From an uncultured Litoreibacter sp. (GTDB lineage Bacteria; Pseudomonadota; Alphaproteobacteria; Rhodobacterales; Rhodobacteraceae): a stretch of DNA of 64,000 bases. Shown piece by piece: positions 19,045 through 29,527 of the stretch. Numbering within the stretch: position 1 is the first letter of the stretch; each line of letters starts with the position of its first letter. The notes under the pieces were generated by a model. That model searched no databases, had not been told where the DNA came from, and saw only the letters and a list, made by a program, of their open reading frames with translations. The translations under genes and the position numbers were made by a program. The DNA lies in assembly GCF_947501785.1 (NCBI RefSeq), contig NZ_CANMXB010000001.1, positions 930,001-994,000 of the forward strand, written 5' to 3'.

Positions 19045-19928
19045 CTTTCACCACTCGCTTCGCGCCTTCTCCTACAGGTCCGCTACACCTTGGTCACGCA
19101 TACTCAGCGATGCTCGCCCATGACATGGCCAAGGAAAGCGGAGGCGCGTTCCTCTTGCGTATCGAAGACATCGACGGATCACGCGCTCGCCCTGATTGGG
19201 AGCAGCAGATTTACGATGATCTGGAATGGCTTGGCCTCGACTGGTCCCTTCCGGTCATGCGTCAATCCGACAGGCTGGCGACATATCGTGAGACGATCAA
19301 TCAACTGTGGTGGGATAAGTTCCTCTACCGCTGCGATTGTAACCGTCGTGACATAGCGCAGGCGGCGTCGGCGCCACAGGAAGGCGCTCCGCTGCTCGGG
19401 CCCGACGGCGTGATCTACCCCGGAACCTGTCGAAACGCGGTGCTGGAGCGCGACCATTACCCTATTCCCGCCCCCGATTCCGCGGCGCTAAGGTTGGATA
19501 TGAGTTCCGTGCCGAACGGCGTCGCCCATGAAGGCATATTCAGCTTCACCGAGACCGGCTTGGGCCCAGACGAAGAAACAGGAAAAATCGAATTCGATAT
19601 GTCCGAAGTGTCCCGCGAAATAGGTGACATCGTCCTCGCCCGCAAAGACATGGGTACGTCCTACCACCTCTCGGTGGTTCTCGACGACGCGGCGCAAGGC
19701 ATCACGCATGTCATCCGCGGCCAGGATCTGTTCGAGGCCACCAAAATCCACGTCATCCTGCAGCGCCTTTTGGGCCTGCCGACGCCTACCTATCATCACC
19801 ACGAACTCATCCGCGACGAGCAGGGCAAACGACTTGCCAAGCGCGACGACGCGCGCGCGATCGCAAAATACCGCGCGGACGGCTTCTCACCTTCAGATAT
19901 CCGCAAAATGGTCGGCCTGCCCGGCTAA
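19041..19928 (+). CDS. gluQ: Glutamyl-Q tRNA(Asp) synthetase
   Basis: 295 residues from a GTG that overlaps the upstream stop (GTGA). It is a short paralogue of glutamyl-tRNA synthetase lacking the anticodon-binding domain. TTRFAPSPTGPLHLGHAYSA holds the HIGH-type motif and RLAKRDDAR the KMSKS-equivalent. The Cys residues of YRCDCNRR and the later PGTCR fit the zinc site of this family. It attaches glutamate to the queuosine base of tRNA-Asp. Confidence 0.95.
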   Translation: MTFTTRFAPSPTGPLHLGHAYSAMLAHDMAKESGGAFLLRIEDIDGSRARPDWEQQIYDDLEWLGLDWSLPVMRQSDRLATYRETINQLWWDKFLYRCDCNRRDIAQAASAPQEGAPLLGPDGVIYPGTCRNAVLERDHYPIPAPDSAALRLDMSSVPNGVAHEGIFSFTETGLGPDEETGKIEFDMSEVSREIGDIVLARKDMGTSYHLSVVLDDAAQGITHVIRGQDLFEATKIHVILQRLLGLPTPTYHHHELIRDEQGKRLAKRDDARAIAKYRADGFSPSDIRKMVGLPG

Positions 19929-19971
19929 GCGCCCGGCCCCATCGCTATGTGATCAAAATAGTCTGACTCCG

Positions 19972-20334
19972 TCAGTCCGCCAAAGGCGCCATCAGTTCCA
20001 CCTCGTCGCCGGACATGACAGAGGTGTAAAAACACACCCGTCGGTTGGTGTGGCACGCGGCCCCTGTCTGGCGCACTATCGCCAACAGGCAATCCCGGTC
20101 GCAATCCAACCGCAAATCCACCAATTCCTGCGTGTGGCCTGATGTCTCCCCCTTGATCCAAAACGCCTGCCGGGAACGCGACCAATAGGTCACCCGCCCG
20201 GTCTCTAGCGTCTTCGTCACGGCATCCGCGTTCATCCACGCCATCATCAGCACTTCACCGGTGCCTTCAGCTTGCGCGATGCACGGCACCAACCCCGCCT
20301 CGTTGTATTTCAGTGTCGCAGGGTCAAAGCGCAT
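19972..20334 (-). CDS. hisI: Phosphoribosyl-AMP cyclohydrolase
   Basis: 120 residues, third step of histidine synthesis. EVLMMAWMNADAVTKT and TGRVTYWSRSRQAFWIKGETSG are signature blocks. The metal-ligand Cys and Asp residues are seen in DLRLDCDRDCLLAIV and AACHTNRRVCFY. It stands alone as a monofunctional HisI, divergent from the NifU-like gene. Confidence 0.96.
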   Translation of the reverse strand: MRFDPATLKYNEAGLVPCIAQAEGTGEVLMMAWMNADAVTKTLETGRVTYWSRSRQAFWIKGETSGHTQELVDLRLDCDRDCLLAIVRQTGAACHTNRRVCFYTSVMSGDEVELMAPLAD

Positions 20335-20402
20335 GACGTTTCCTTTTGCATCTGCCGTGTGCCGCCTTATCTATGTCCCATGACCCTGCAAGGACAAGCG
20401 GC

Positions 20403-20834
20403 ATGAGCACTGACGGCGACCTTATCAAACTCTATTCTGGCCAGATCCTTGCACTGGCGGCAGATATCCCGCATCTCGACCGGCTCGACGCGCCCGATGC
20501 AACGGTCAAGAAACGATCGCCGCTCTGTGGGTCTACCGTGACCGTCGACATCACGATGAAGGACGGCAAGATCGACAGCTTCGGCCAGGACGTCAAAGCC
20601 TGCGCGCTTGGTCAGGCGGCGGCATCTGTCGTCGGCGCCCAAGCTGTTGGGCGCACACCCCAGGAAATTGAAACCGCCCGAGATCAGTTGAAAGCCATGC
20701 TGAAGCAGGGCGGTCCGGAACCCGATGCACCTTTTGACGGGCTCAAAGTCCTATTGCCCGCGCGCGATTACAAAAACCGACACGCCTCTATCATGCTGAC
20801 GCTCGACGCCCTGGTCGAGGCCACCTCCGCATAA
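20403..20834 (+). CDS. NifU-like iron-sulfur cluster scaffold protein
   Basis: 143 residues from the ATG at 20403. Conserved cysteines in SPLCGSTVTVDITM and QDVKACALGQAAASV match the IscU/NifU N-terminal fold that builds Fe-S clusters. A third Cys, usual in IscU near the C-terminus, is not seen, so this belongs to the divergent scaffold group often annotated next to hisI in alphaproteobacteria. A slightly longer upstream start was rejected because it overlaps the promoter region shared with hisI. Confidence 0.82.
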   Translation: MSTDGDLIKLYSGQILALAADIPHLDRLDAPDATVKKRSPLCGSTVTVDITMKDGKIDSFGQDVKACALGQAAASVVGAQAVGRTPQEIETARDQLKAMLKQGGPEPDAPFDGLKVLLPARDYKNRHASIMLTLDALVEATSA

Positions 20835-20868
20835 AAAAACCGCCGCGCTCCGGGACAGGAGGCGGCGG
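20833..20868 (-). terminator. Rho-independent terminator for the small SOS-box gene transcript
   Basis: On the minus strand a 7-bp GC stem (GCGGCGG/CCGCCGC at 20868-20862 and 20846-20840) is extended by a 4-bp CTCC/GGAG stem across a one-base bulge. It is followed by seven U residues (20839-20833). The orientation serves the minus-strand gene at 21032-21154. Confidence 0.85.
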
Positions 20869-20890
20869 CAGTCGGCTTGTCTGGAATGGT

Positions 20891-20960
20891 CTGATACGCT
20901 GGAGACCGGCGGGAAAGAGGCAAAACCGGTCCGTACAAGTTGGGGACAAGGGCGTATCAG
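20891..20960 (-). other. Structured RNA element in the 3' region of the small SOS-box gene (possible sRNA)
   Basis: CTGATACGC (20891-20899) and GCGTATCAG (20952-20960) are a perfect 9-bp inverted repeat. Nested inside is a 6-bp pair GACCGG/CCGGTC (20904-20909 and 20926-20931). With the terminator 23 nt further on, the minus-strand RNA looks like a two-stem structure plus terminator, as in small RNAs. It may be a 3' UTR or a separate sRNA; I see no clear promoter of its own. Confidence 0.35.
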
Positions 20961-21031
20961 GTGGTTGATCCATCACGGGACAGAGACGGACAACCCTTCC
21001 AAGGGCATCAGACAGCAGGCAGTTATCCGAG

Positions 21032-21154
21032 TTACATTAATTGCGGCAGATACAAGGTCACGGTCATCATCACGCCGATCGCAGCAATTCCAGCGGCATC
21101 CTGCATCAGCGTGGCGCGCGAGTTGGACAGTATCTTTTTCACATCTGCGATCAT
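21032..21154 (-). CDS. 40-residue putative membrane peptide with a LexA-box promoter
   Basis: The ATG at 21154 follows a near-perfect ribosome site (GAGGAGGT, spacing 7). The 40-codon frame starts MIADVKKILSNSRATL, a basic amphipathic stretch, and residues about 20-38 form one hydrophobic helix ending in LYLPQLM. An alphaproteobacterial LexA box (GAAC-N7-GAAC) lies about 70 bp upstream at 21225-21239, and a strong terminator follows at 20833-20868. It is downstream of ligA-recG on the same strand. In Caulobacter the SOS-induced division inhibitor SidA is a similarly tiny one-helix inner-membrane protein behind the same kind of box. A parallel role here is inference; I see no sequence match to SidA. 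Confidence 0.72.
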   Translation of the reverse strand: MIADVKKILSNSRATLMQDAAGIAAIGVMMTVTLYLPQLM

Positions 21155-21224
21155 GGGCGGTGACCTCCTCAAGTCTTGTTCTTTTTGTTGTCACTTTGTT
21201 CTCATTTTCGTTAACCGAAGTAAA

Positions 21225-21239
21225 GAACTTTTTGAGAAC
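21225..21239 (-). promoter_or_regulatory. LexA (SOS) box, GAAC-N7-GAAC
   Basis: GAAC at 21225-21228 and 21236-21239 are separated by exactly 7 nt (GTTC-N7-GTTC on the minus strand), the established LexA site of Rhodobacter and Caulobacter. Further GAAC/GTTC half-sites cluster at 21246 and 21255, and a weaker GTTG-N7-GTTC lies at 21187-21201. The site is 40 bp past recG and upstream of the 40-codon gene. Confidence 0.7.
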
Positions 21240-21278
21240 ATTTGCGAACAAAATGTTCCTCTGGCGACGAAAGCATCG

Positions 21279-23369
21279 CTAACCAACTGAAATCAAACGG
21301 ATCGCCCGCTCTTGCTCCATCAGCCAAAGAAGAACGCGCGCCGCCTGCCCGCGCGGACTGGTTAACGAAGGGTCAGTCGTCAATAGCGCCCGCGCATCAC
21401 TTTGCGCCACAGCCATCAACGCGGTTTGCGTCTCCAGATTGGCAATACGAAAGCGTGGCAGTCCTGATTGCGCGGTCCCGATCAAATCCCCTGCCCCGCG
21501 CATTTCCAGATCTTCCTCCGAGATACGGAACCCGTCCTCCGTCTCGCGCAAAATGTTCAGCCGCCGCTTCGCGGTCTCGCTCAACGGGTCCTGGAACATC
21601 AGCAAACAGGTCGAGGCGCCATCACCCCGTCCAACACGCCCCCGCAATTGGTGCAGCTGTGCCAGGCCGAACCCCTCAGCGCGTTCGATCACCATGATCG
21701 TGGCGTTGGGCACGTTTACCCCCACCTCGATCACAGTGGTGGCCACCAGCACTTTGGTCTCTCCCGAGACGAACTTTGCCATGGCGGCGTCCTTGTCGGC
21801 GGGCGGCATTTGCCCATGCACCAAACCAACCACACCGTCGCCCAATGCCGCGCGCAGGCGTTTGAACCGTTCCTCTGCTGCCGTCTTGTCGGATACCTCG
21901 CTTTCCTCAACCAGCGGGCAAACCCAATAGGCCTGCCTTCTCTCGTCGATGGCATTGCGGAGCTTGCCCACCACTTCGTCCATGCGATTGGTGGAGACCG
22001 TAGCCGTCGTCACCGGCTTCCGTCCGGGCGGTTTTTCATCCAACACCGACACATCCATGTCGCCATATTGTGCCAAAGCCAGCGAGCGTGGGATTGGCGT
22101 TGCTGTCATCACCAATACGTCGACCGACGTCCCCTTGGCGCCAAGCTCCATGCGCTGCGACACGCCAAAGCGGTGCTGTTCATCCACGACGGCCAGCCGC
22201 AAATCCTTGAAAAACACGTCCTTCTGGAACACCGCGTGGGTGCCCACCAGCACATGGATGTCGCCTGCGGCCAAGGCCTCCAGCTTCGCGCGCCGTTCCG
22301 CCCCTTTGTCCCGGCCCGTCAACAACGCAATCACGATGCCCGCGTCTTCGGCCAATGGCTCAAGGCTCTCCATATGCTGGCGCGCCAAAATCTCGGTTGG
22401 GGCCATCAGCACGCCCTGCCCGCCGGCCTCCACCACCGTCAGCAGCGCCATCAAGGCCACCAAGGTTTTGCCCGAGCCGACATCGCCTTGCAGCAGCCGG
22501 TTCATCCTTGTCTTCGTGCCCAAATCATCCGCAATCTCGGCAATCGCCCGTGTCTGCGCGCCGGTCGGTGTGTAGGGAAATGCCGCCAAGACCTTCGATT
22601 GCAATTTCCCGGTGGCCACGCTGGCAATGCCCGGCTTCGCCCGCACCGAGGCCCGCGCCAATGACAGCGTCAGTTGATGGGCAAACATCTCGTCATAGGC
22701 CAGCCTTTCCCGCACCGGAGCCGTCGGAGCCATGTCTTTCAAGCTGGTCGGCGCATGCGCCCCATGAATGGCGTCCCGAAACGCGGGCCACTTCGCCTGT
22801 TTGATTTGCGAGGGATCAATCCATTCGTCAAATTCCGGCACCATCGCCAGAGCCGCCCGCGCCGCACGGTACATCACCTTCTGCGAGATGCCTTGGGTCA
22901 ACGGATACACCGGCTCAAATTCCGGAATGCTGTCCCCGTCGCTCACGGGCACCATATGATCTGGATGCACCATCTGCGCCATGTTGTCGAACATTTCAAC
23001 TTTGCCTGAGATCACCCGCCGTTGCCCCGTAGGCAATTGTTTTTGCAGGTAATCCCCGCGGGCGTGAAAGAACACCAACCGAAATTCGGTCTGGGCGTCA
23101 CGCACATGCACATGGTAGGGCCGACCCTTTTGGCGGGCGGGCACATGCATTCCGATCTCAACCTCGACCGTCACTGTACCAGGCAAGATCGCGTCCCTGA
23201 TTGATGCTTTGCGTGCCCGGTCAATCCCCGAGCCCGGCAACGTCAACAACAGGTCCTTGGGTTTTTCGATATGCAGCTGCTCGAACAGCGTTGCGGTCTT
23301 GGGGCCCACACCATCCAGCTTAGTCAAATCCGCAAAAAGCGGGAATAGGATTTCGGGGCGGCCGGACAC
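21279..23369 (-). CDS. recG: ATP-dependent DNA helicase RecG
   Basis: 696 residues from a GTG at 23369 placed directly after the ligA stop. It reverses stalled forks and branch-migrates Holliday junctions. The N-terminal wedge domain (about 1-250) precedes helicase motif I LLQGDVGSGKT, motif II as DEQHRFGVSQR, motif III MTATPIPRSLAL, and VIEVGVNVPNATIMVIERAE with QLRGRVGRG in the second RecA lobe. Length and motif order are those of full RecG. The zero-gap junction with ligA implies one transcript. Confidence 0.97.
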   Translation of the reverse strand: MSGRPEILFPLFADLTKLDGVGPKTATLFEQLHIEKPKDLLLTLPGSGIDRARKASIRDAILPGTVTVEVEIGMHVPARQKGRPYHVHVRDAQTEFRLVFFHARGDYLQKQLPTGQRRVISGKVEMFDNMAQMVHPDHMVPVSDGDSIPEFEPVYPLTQGISQKVMYRAARAALAMVPEFDEWIDPSQIKQAKWPAFRDAIHGAHAPTSLKDMAPTAPVRERLAYDEMFAHQLTLSLARASVRAKPGIASVATGKLQSKVLAAFPYTPTGAQTRAIAEIADDLGTKTRMNRLLQGDVGSGKTLVALMALLTVVEAGGQGVLMAPTEILARQHMESLEPLAEDAGIVIALLTGRDKGAERRAKLEALAAGDIHVLVGTHAVFQKDVFFKDLRLAVVDEQHRFGVSQRMELGAKGTSVDVLVMTATPIPRSLALAQYGDMDVSVLDEKPPGRKPVTTATVSTNRMDEVVGKLRNAIDERRQAYWVCPLVEESEVSDKTAAEERFKRLRAALGDGVVGLVHGQMPPADKDAAMAKFVSGETKVLVATTVIEVGVNVPNATIMVIERAEGFGLAQLHQLRGRVGRGDGASTCLLMFQDPLSETAKRRLNILRETEDGFRISEEDLEMRGAGDLIGTAQSGLPRFRIANLETQTALMAVAQSDARALLTTDPSLTSPRGQAARVLLWLMEQERAIRLISVG

Positions 23370-25720
<2,351 letters not shown>

Positions 25721-26440
25721 TTACGCGCCGATGGCCAACCGCGCGTCGCCAGTGTCTTCTGCCGGTTGAGGATCGCGCAGCACGTAGCCCCGCCCCCATA
25801 CCGTTTCGATGTGGCTTTCTCCGTCGTTGGCATTGGCCAGCTTCTTGCGCAGTTTGCAGATGAAGACGTCAATGATCTTCAACTCCGGTTCATCCATGCC
25901 GCCATAAAGATGGTTCAGGAACATCTCCTTGGTCAGCGTCGTGCCCTTGCGCAGCGACAGCAACTCGAGCATCTGGTACTCTTTTCCCGTCAGGTGCACA
26001 GCCTTGTTGTCCACGTCGACAGTTTTAGCGTCCAGGTTCACAGCAATGCTGCCCGTTTTGATAATCGATTGCGAATGCCCTTTGGACCGGCGGATGATCG
26101 CATGGATGCGCGCCACCAGCTCTTCGCGGTGAAATGGCTTGGTAAGGTAGTCGTCGGCCCCAAAGCCAAAGCCCTTCAGCTTGCTTTCGGTGTCATCCGC
26201 GCCAGTCAGAATCAGAATCGGGGTTTCGATCCGGCTCAGCCGCAATTGCCGCAGCACTTCATGCCCCGTCATGTCAGGTAAATTCAGGTCGAGCAGGATC
26301 AGGTCGTAATCATACAGCTTCGCGAGATCGATCCCTTCTTCACCAAGGTCGGTCGTGTACACGTTTAAATTCGCGTGGGTTAGCATCATCGAAATGGATT
26401 TTGCTGTCGTTGGATCGTCTTCGACTAGAAGAACGCGCAT
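25721..26440 (-). CDS. ctrA: Cell-cycle response regulator CtrA
   Basis: 239 residues from the ATG at 26440 ([20 protein letters not shown]). A receiver domain with acidic pocket E7-D8-D9, phospho-acceptor Asp51 in LLDLNLP and Lys101 in DDYLTKPF is followed by a winged-helix OmpR-type DNA-binding domain ([37 protein letters not shown]). It is the essential or developmental master regulator of alphaproteobacteria; in Rhodobacterales it controls motility, gene transfer and the cell cycle. The C-terminus ends LAIGA rather than the Ala-Ala degron of Caulobacter. A longer start with 12 more residues was rejected. A CtrA-like box lies at 26499-26513. Confidence 0.96.
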   Translation of the reverse strand: MRVLLVEDDPTTAKSISMMLTHANLNVYTTDLGEEGIDLAKLYDYDLILLDLNLPDMTGHEVLRQLRLSRIETPILILTGADDTESKLKGFGFGADDYLTKPFHREELVARIHAIIRRSKGHSQSIIKTGSIAVNLDAKTVDVDNKAVHLTGKEYQMLELLSLRKGTTLTKEMFLNHLYGGMDEPELKIIDVFICKLRKKLANANDGESHIETVWGRGYVLRDPQPAEDTGDARLAIGA

Positions 26441-26498
26441 TGGACTATCTCCGATAGGTCCCCTCAAAACACTCAATCTTAATAATCATCTATAAAGG

Positions 26499-26513
26499 TT
26501 AATCTAAGGTTAC
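26499..26513. promoter_or_regulatory. Candidate CtrA box upstream of ctrA
   Basis: TTAA-N7-TTAC matches the CtrA consensus TTAA-N7-TTAA at seven of eight fixed positions. It is about 60 bp upstream of the ctrA ATG and touches the sciP stop codon. This suggests autoregulation from a promoter internal to the sciP-ctrA pair. Confidence 0.45.
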
Positions 26514-26818
26514 TAACAATTTTGGCCGCTAAGTTTTTGATCTGAGTGACGAAATTTCTGAAGAGCTGTCGTTTTCAATGCGCCTTCGCCAAATTCAGCG
26601 ACTGCGCTGCGCCAGCTGTCCAGTTCTTCCTCAGACAATCCATAGGTAGCGCAGGCCTCTGACTTTTCCAACAGGCCAGCGTCCACCGCCTTCACCACTG
26701 CGGCCTTTCGGCTGGCAACCCAGCGGGTCGTATTGGCGTTTGGCAGATCCGCGCGCGTCATGGTGGATCCATCCGCTAGCGTCACCAATCGCGGGCCGTG
26801 TGGGCGTTTAATATACAT
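26513..26818 (-). CDS. sciP: DUF1153 protein, SciP-type CtrA inhibitor
   Basis: 101 residues. MYIKRPHGPRLVTLADGSTM and TRADLPNANTTRWVASRKAA are diagnostic of DUF1153. The helix-turn-helix LEKSEACATYGLSEEELDSW follows. SciP in Caulobacter binds CtrA and blocks its recruitment of RNA polymerase. Here the gene lies 72 bp upstream of ctrA in the same direction, so regulator and antagonist are linked. The family call is secure; the inhibitor role is transferred from Caulobacter. Confidence 0.9.
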   Translation of the reverse strand: MYIKRPHGPRLVTLADGSTMTRADLPNANTTRWVASRKAAVVKAVDAGLLEKSEACATYGLSEEELDSWRSAVAEFGEGALKTTALQKFRHSDQKLSGQNC

Positions 26819-26960
26819 TTCAGGGCTTTCATCTTACCTCGTGCGGCCCCACATGCCATCAAGACCCTTAAAGACCGGTGAAGCCTGCGCTTGAAGACCT
26901 GTAAGAATTTCCTATATTTCGCGCGACTTTCCACGACACAACCAATGCAAGGCGCAGATC

Positions 26961-28109
26961 ATGGCCCTCGACTGGACCGACGGACAACTCAATTCGCTGG
27001 GCTTTGCCAAGCCCCCGGCAGATACCCGCGTGGTCGTGGCCATGTCTGGCGGCGTTGACAGCTCGGTCGTGGCGGCGATGCTGGCCGAGGAAGGCTATGA
27101 TGTGGTCGGTGTCACATTGCAGCTTTATGACCACGGCGCCGCCTTGGCCAAGAAGGGCGCATGTTGCGCCGGTCGCGACATCCATGACGCGCGTCGGGTG
27201 GCCGAAGAAATGGGCTTCCCGCATTACGTGCTGGATTATGAGAACGTCTTCAAGGACGCTGTAATCGACGAATTCGCGGACAGCTACCTGGCCGGTGCAA
27301 CACCCGTCCCCTGTATCCGCTGCAATGAGCGGGTGAAGTTCAAGGACCTGCTGGAAACCGCCAAGGACCTTGACGCCGATTGCATGGCGACGGGCCATTA
27401 CATCCAACGCAAGATGGGCGACAGCAAAGCCGAGCTTCATTCGGCGGCCGACGCAAACCGTGATCAAAGCTATTTTTTGTTCTCGACCACGCCCGCGCAA
27501 CTGGACTACCTGCGATTCCCGCTGGGCCACCTGCCGTCCAAGGCCGAGACCCGCGCGCTTGCGGCAAAATATGGGCTCAGCGTGGCGGACAAGCCCGACA
27601 GTCAGGACATCTGCTTTGTGCCCAACGGCAACTACGCCTCGGTCATTGAAAAGCTGCGCCCGGACGCCGCGGACCCGGGCGATATCGTCGACATGGACGG
27701 TAACGTGATGGCGCAGCATGCCGGCGTCATCCACTACACGATCGGCCAAAGGCGCGGCCTTGGCATCGGCGGGCTGGAAACGCCGCTTTACGTGGTCAAG
27801 CTGGATGTGGACAAGAAACACGTCATCGTCGGCCCGAAAGAGGCATTGGCGACCCGCACGGTGCCAGTGCGCGAAATCAACTGGTTGGGGGACGCCCCCT
27901 TTGACAGCCAAGCAGAGTGGCACGTCAATGTGCGCGTCCGGTCCACCAAGCCGCCCATGCCTGCTGTCATCCGCCCGCTTTCAGCGACGGAAGCAACGGT
28001 CGAACTGCTGACACCTGAGGAAGGCGTCTCCCCCGGGCAGGCTTGCGTGTTCTATGAAGACGGCACCACCCGCATTCTCGGCGGCGGCTGGATCTGGCGC
28101 GGCGCGTAG
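26961..28109 (+). CDS. mnmA: tRNA-specific 2-thiouridylase MnmA
   Basis: 382 residues. The PP-loop [18 protein letters not shown] activates ATP. Catalytic cysteines lie in [13 protein letters not shown] and in [20 protein letters not shown] is the family block of the central domain. It thiolates U34 of Lys, Glu and Gln tRNAs. Divergent from sciP. Confidence 0.97.
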   Translation: MALDWTDGQLNSLGFAKPPADTRVVVAMSGGVDSSVVAAMLAEEGYDVVGVTLQLYDHGAALAKKGACCAGRDIHDARRVAEEMGFPHYVLDYENVFKDAVIDEFADSYLAGATPVPCIRCNERVKFKDLLETAKDLDADCMATGHYIQRKMGDSKAELHSAADANRDQSYFLFSTTPAQLDYLRFPLGHLPSKAETRALAAKYGLSVADKPDSQDICFVPNGNYASVIEKLRPDAADPGDIVDMDGNVMAQHAGVIHYTIGQRRGLGIGGLETPLYVVKLDVDKKHVIVGPKEALATRTVPVREINWLGDAPFDSQAEWHVNVRVRSTKPPMPAVIRPLSATEATVELLTPEEGVSPGQACVFYEDGTTRILGGGWIWRGA

Positions 28110-28112
28110 CTG

Positions 28113-28961
28113 TTAGCCAAGCACGCGGCGTATCCCATCGACCAGCTGTTCGCTGACCACCTTCACTTTGGATGTGTGCGCCATATCGGCAGCGCTTGCG
28201 ACCCAGATCGGGACGCTGATTTCTGCGACGTCGGGTTTGCGCGAAAGGCCTGGATTACTGTCAGCGAGAAACGTGGGAAGAAACCCCTGCCCGGCGCCTG
28301 CGGCGATCAACCCAATCTGCACCATAAAGCTATCAGAGCCCACGCCGAACTGAGACTTGCGCAAGGCATGTCGCATCCACTCGGCCGGCTTCGAACGCGA
28401 CAATGGGCCCTCAAGCGTCAGCCACTTTTCATCCGCCCGCCCGGCGGCCGTTGGACCATACAGCGCAAATGTCAGAACGCCCGCTTTGATGCCGATCAGC
28501 GTGTCCTCCAACTGCTCTGCGGGCCTGACCGTGATATCCGCCGCGAGGCGGTTGAAGTCGAGATGCCGGTTTGCGCTATGAAGTGTCAGCCGCAAATCCG
28601 GGTAGGCCGCAGATATGTCCTGGACAATTCCCGGCAACACGCTTTGGCAAAGGCTGTCTGTTGACGTGATGCGGACAGGCCCTTTCAGCGCGGCCGTGCT
28701 GCCCGTCAGCAGGCGGTCCACTGCCATCACCGCATTCTCAACCTCCTGAGCCGCCTCTAAGACAGCCAGCTTGTCGGGCAACACGGAATAACCGCGCGCG
28801 CTGCGTAAAAATACGGGCTCGCCATGGCGTTCCTCGAACGCCGCGACCCGGCGCAACACGGTGGCATGGGTGACAGATAGGGCGCGGGCCGCCTCGCTCA
28901 CCGACCCGGTCTCGGCGACCGCAAGCACAAAACGCAAATCATCCCAGTTTTGTCTGTGCAT
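28113..28961 (-). CDS. LysR-family transcriptional regulator
   Basis: 282 residues from the ATG at 28961. The N-terminal winged helix reads WDDLRFVLAVAETGSVSEAARALSV, followed by THATVLRRVAAFEERHG and a substrate-binding domain from about residue 90. A TTG three codons upstream was not preferred. It diverges from the cytochrome c' gene, the most likely target by position. The ligand is unknown. Confidence 0.88.
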   Translation of the reverse strand: MHRQNWDDLRFVLAVAETGSVSEAARALSVTHATVLRRVAAFEERHGEPVFLRSARGYSVLPDKLAVLEAAQEVENAVMAVDRLLTGSTAALKGPVRITSTDSLCQSVLPGIVQDISAAYPDLRLTLHSANRHLDFNRLAADITVRPAEQLEDTLIGIKAGVLTFALYGPTAAGRADEKWLTLEGPLSRSKPAEWMRHALRKSQFGVGSDSFMVQIGLIAAGAGQGFLPTFLADSNPGLSRKPDVAEISVPIWVASAADMAHTSKVKVVSEQLVDGIRRVLG

Positions 28962-29008
28962 TAATCGCAATCCAATTCACAATAATGGAGAGTTCATTTT
29001 AAATAATG

Positions 29009-29023
29009 TTAGCGTACAGTTAA
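29009..29023. promoter_or_regulatory. CtrA-box-like site upstream of cytochrome c'
   Basis: TTAG-N7-TTAA followed by C differs from the CtrA consensus at one fixed position. It lies 33 bp before the cytochrome c' ATG. One mismatch in a short motif can occur by chance, so this is only a candidate. Confidence 0.22.
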
Positions 29024-29056
29024 CGTCATTACACCAGCTTTTTGGAGGACACCCAG

Positions 29057-29521
29057 ATGAAAAAATCGACGATCCTTGCAATGTCTCTTGCGCTCGCAAC
29101 CGGTACTGTCGCTATCGCAGGCGGCCATGGAGGCAACCCGGCGGTAATAGCACGCAACGCCCATATGGGCCTATATGGATACAACCTTGGCATTCTGGGC
29201 GATATGGCCAAAGGCACGACAGAATACAACGCCGACGCGGCAAAGACCGCGGCCACCAATCTGGCGACGCTCGCCGCGATGGATCAATCCAGCTACTGGC
29301 CCGAAGGCACGGCCCAGGGTGAGGTCGAAGGATCGCGCGCCAAGGCTGAGATCTGGACCGACGGTGGCGGCATCATGAAACACGTCGTCGAGTTGCAAAC
29401 CGCGTCAGCTGCATTGGCCGACGTTGCCGGCAACGGGTTGGAAGCTCTTCAAGGTGGAATTGGCGGCGCGGGCAAGGTCTGCGGCGACTGCCACAAGGCC
29501 TATCGAGGGCCGCGCAACTAA
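29057..29521 (+). CDS. Cytochrome c' (class II c-type cytochrome)
   Basis: 154 residues. Signal peptide MKKSTILAMSLALATGTVAIA (about 1-21), a four-helix-bundle body, and the haem site CGDCHK only 10 residues from the C-terminus, which is diagnostic of class II. It is periplasmic; family members bind NO or serve in electron transfer. GGAGGA precedes the ATG at 29057. It is followed 6 bp later by a dihaem cytochrome, so the two are probably one unit. Confidence 0.9.
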   Translation: MKKSTILAMSLALATGTVAIAGGHGGNPAVIARNAHMGLYGYNLGILGDMAKGTTEYNADAAKTAATNLATLAAMDQSSYWPEGTAQGEVEGSRAKAEIWTDGGGIMKHVVELQTASAALADVAGNGLEALQGGIGGAGKVCGDCHKAYRGPRN

Positions 29522-29527
29522 GCGCCT

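Noticed and set aside
21201-21224. CtrA site around GTTAAC at 21210
   Set aside because: The second half-site is poor and mis-spaced (TTAA-N6-TAAA); the LexA box nearby is the stronger signal.
26868-27923. 351-codon minus-strand frame
   Set aside because: Entirely antisense to mnmA, whose conserved motifs are unambiguous.
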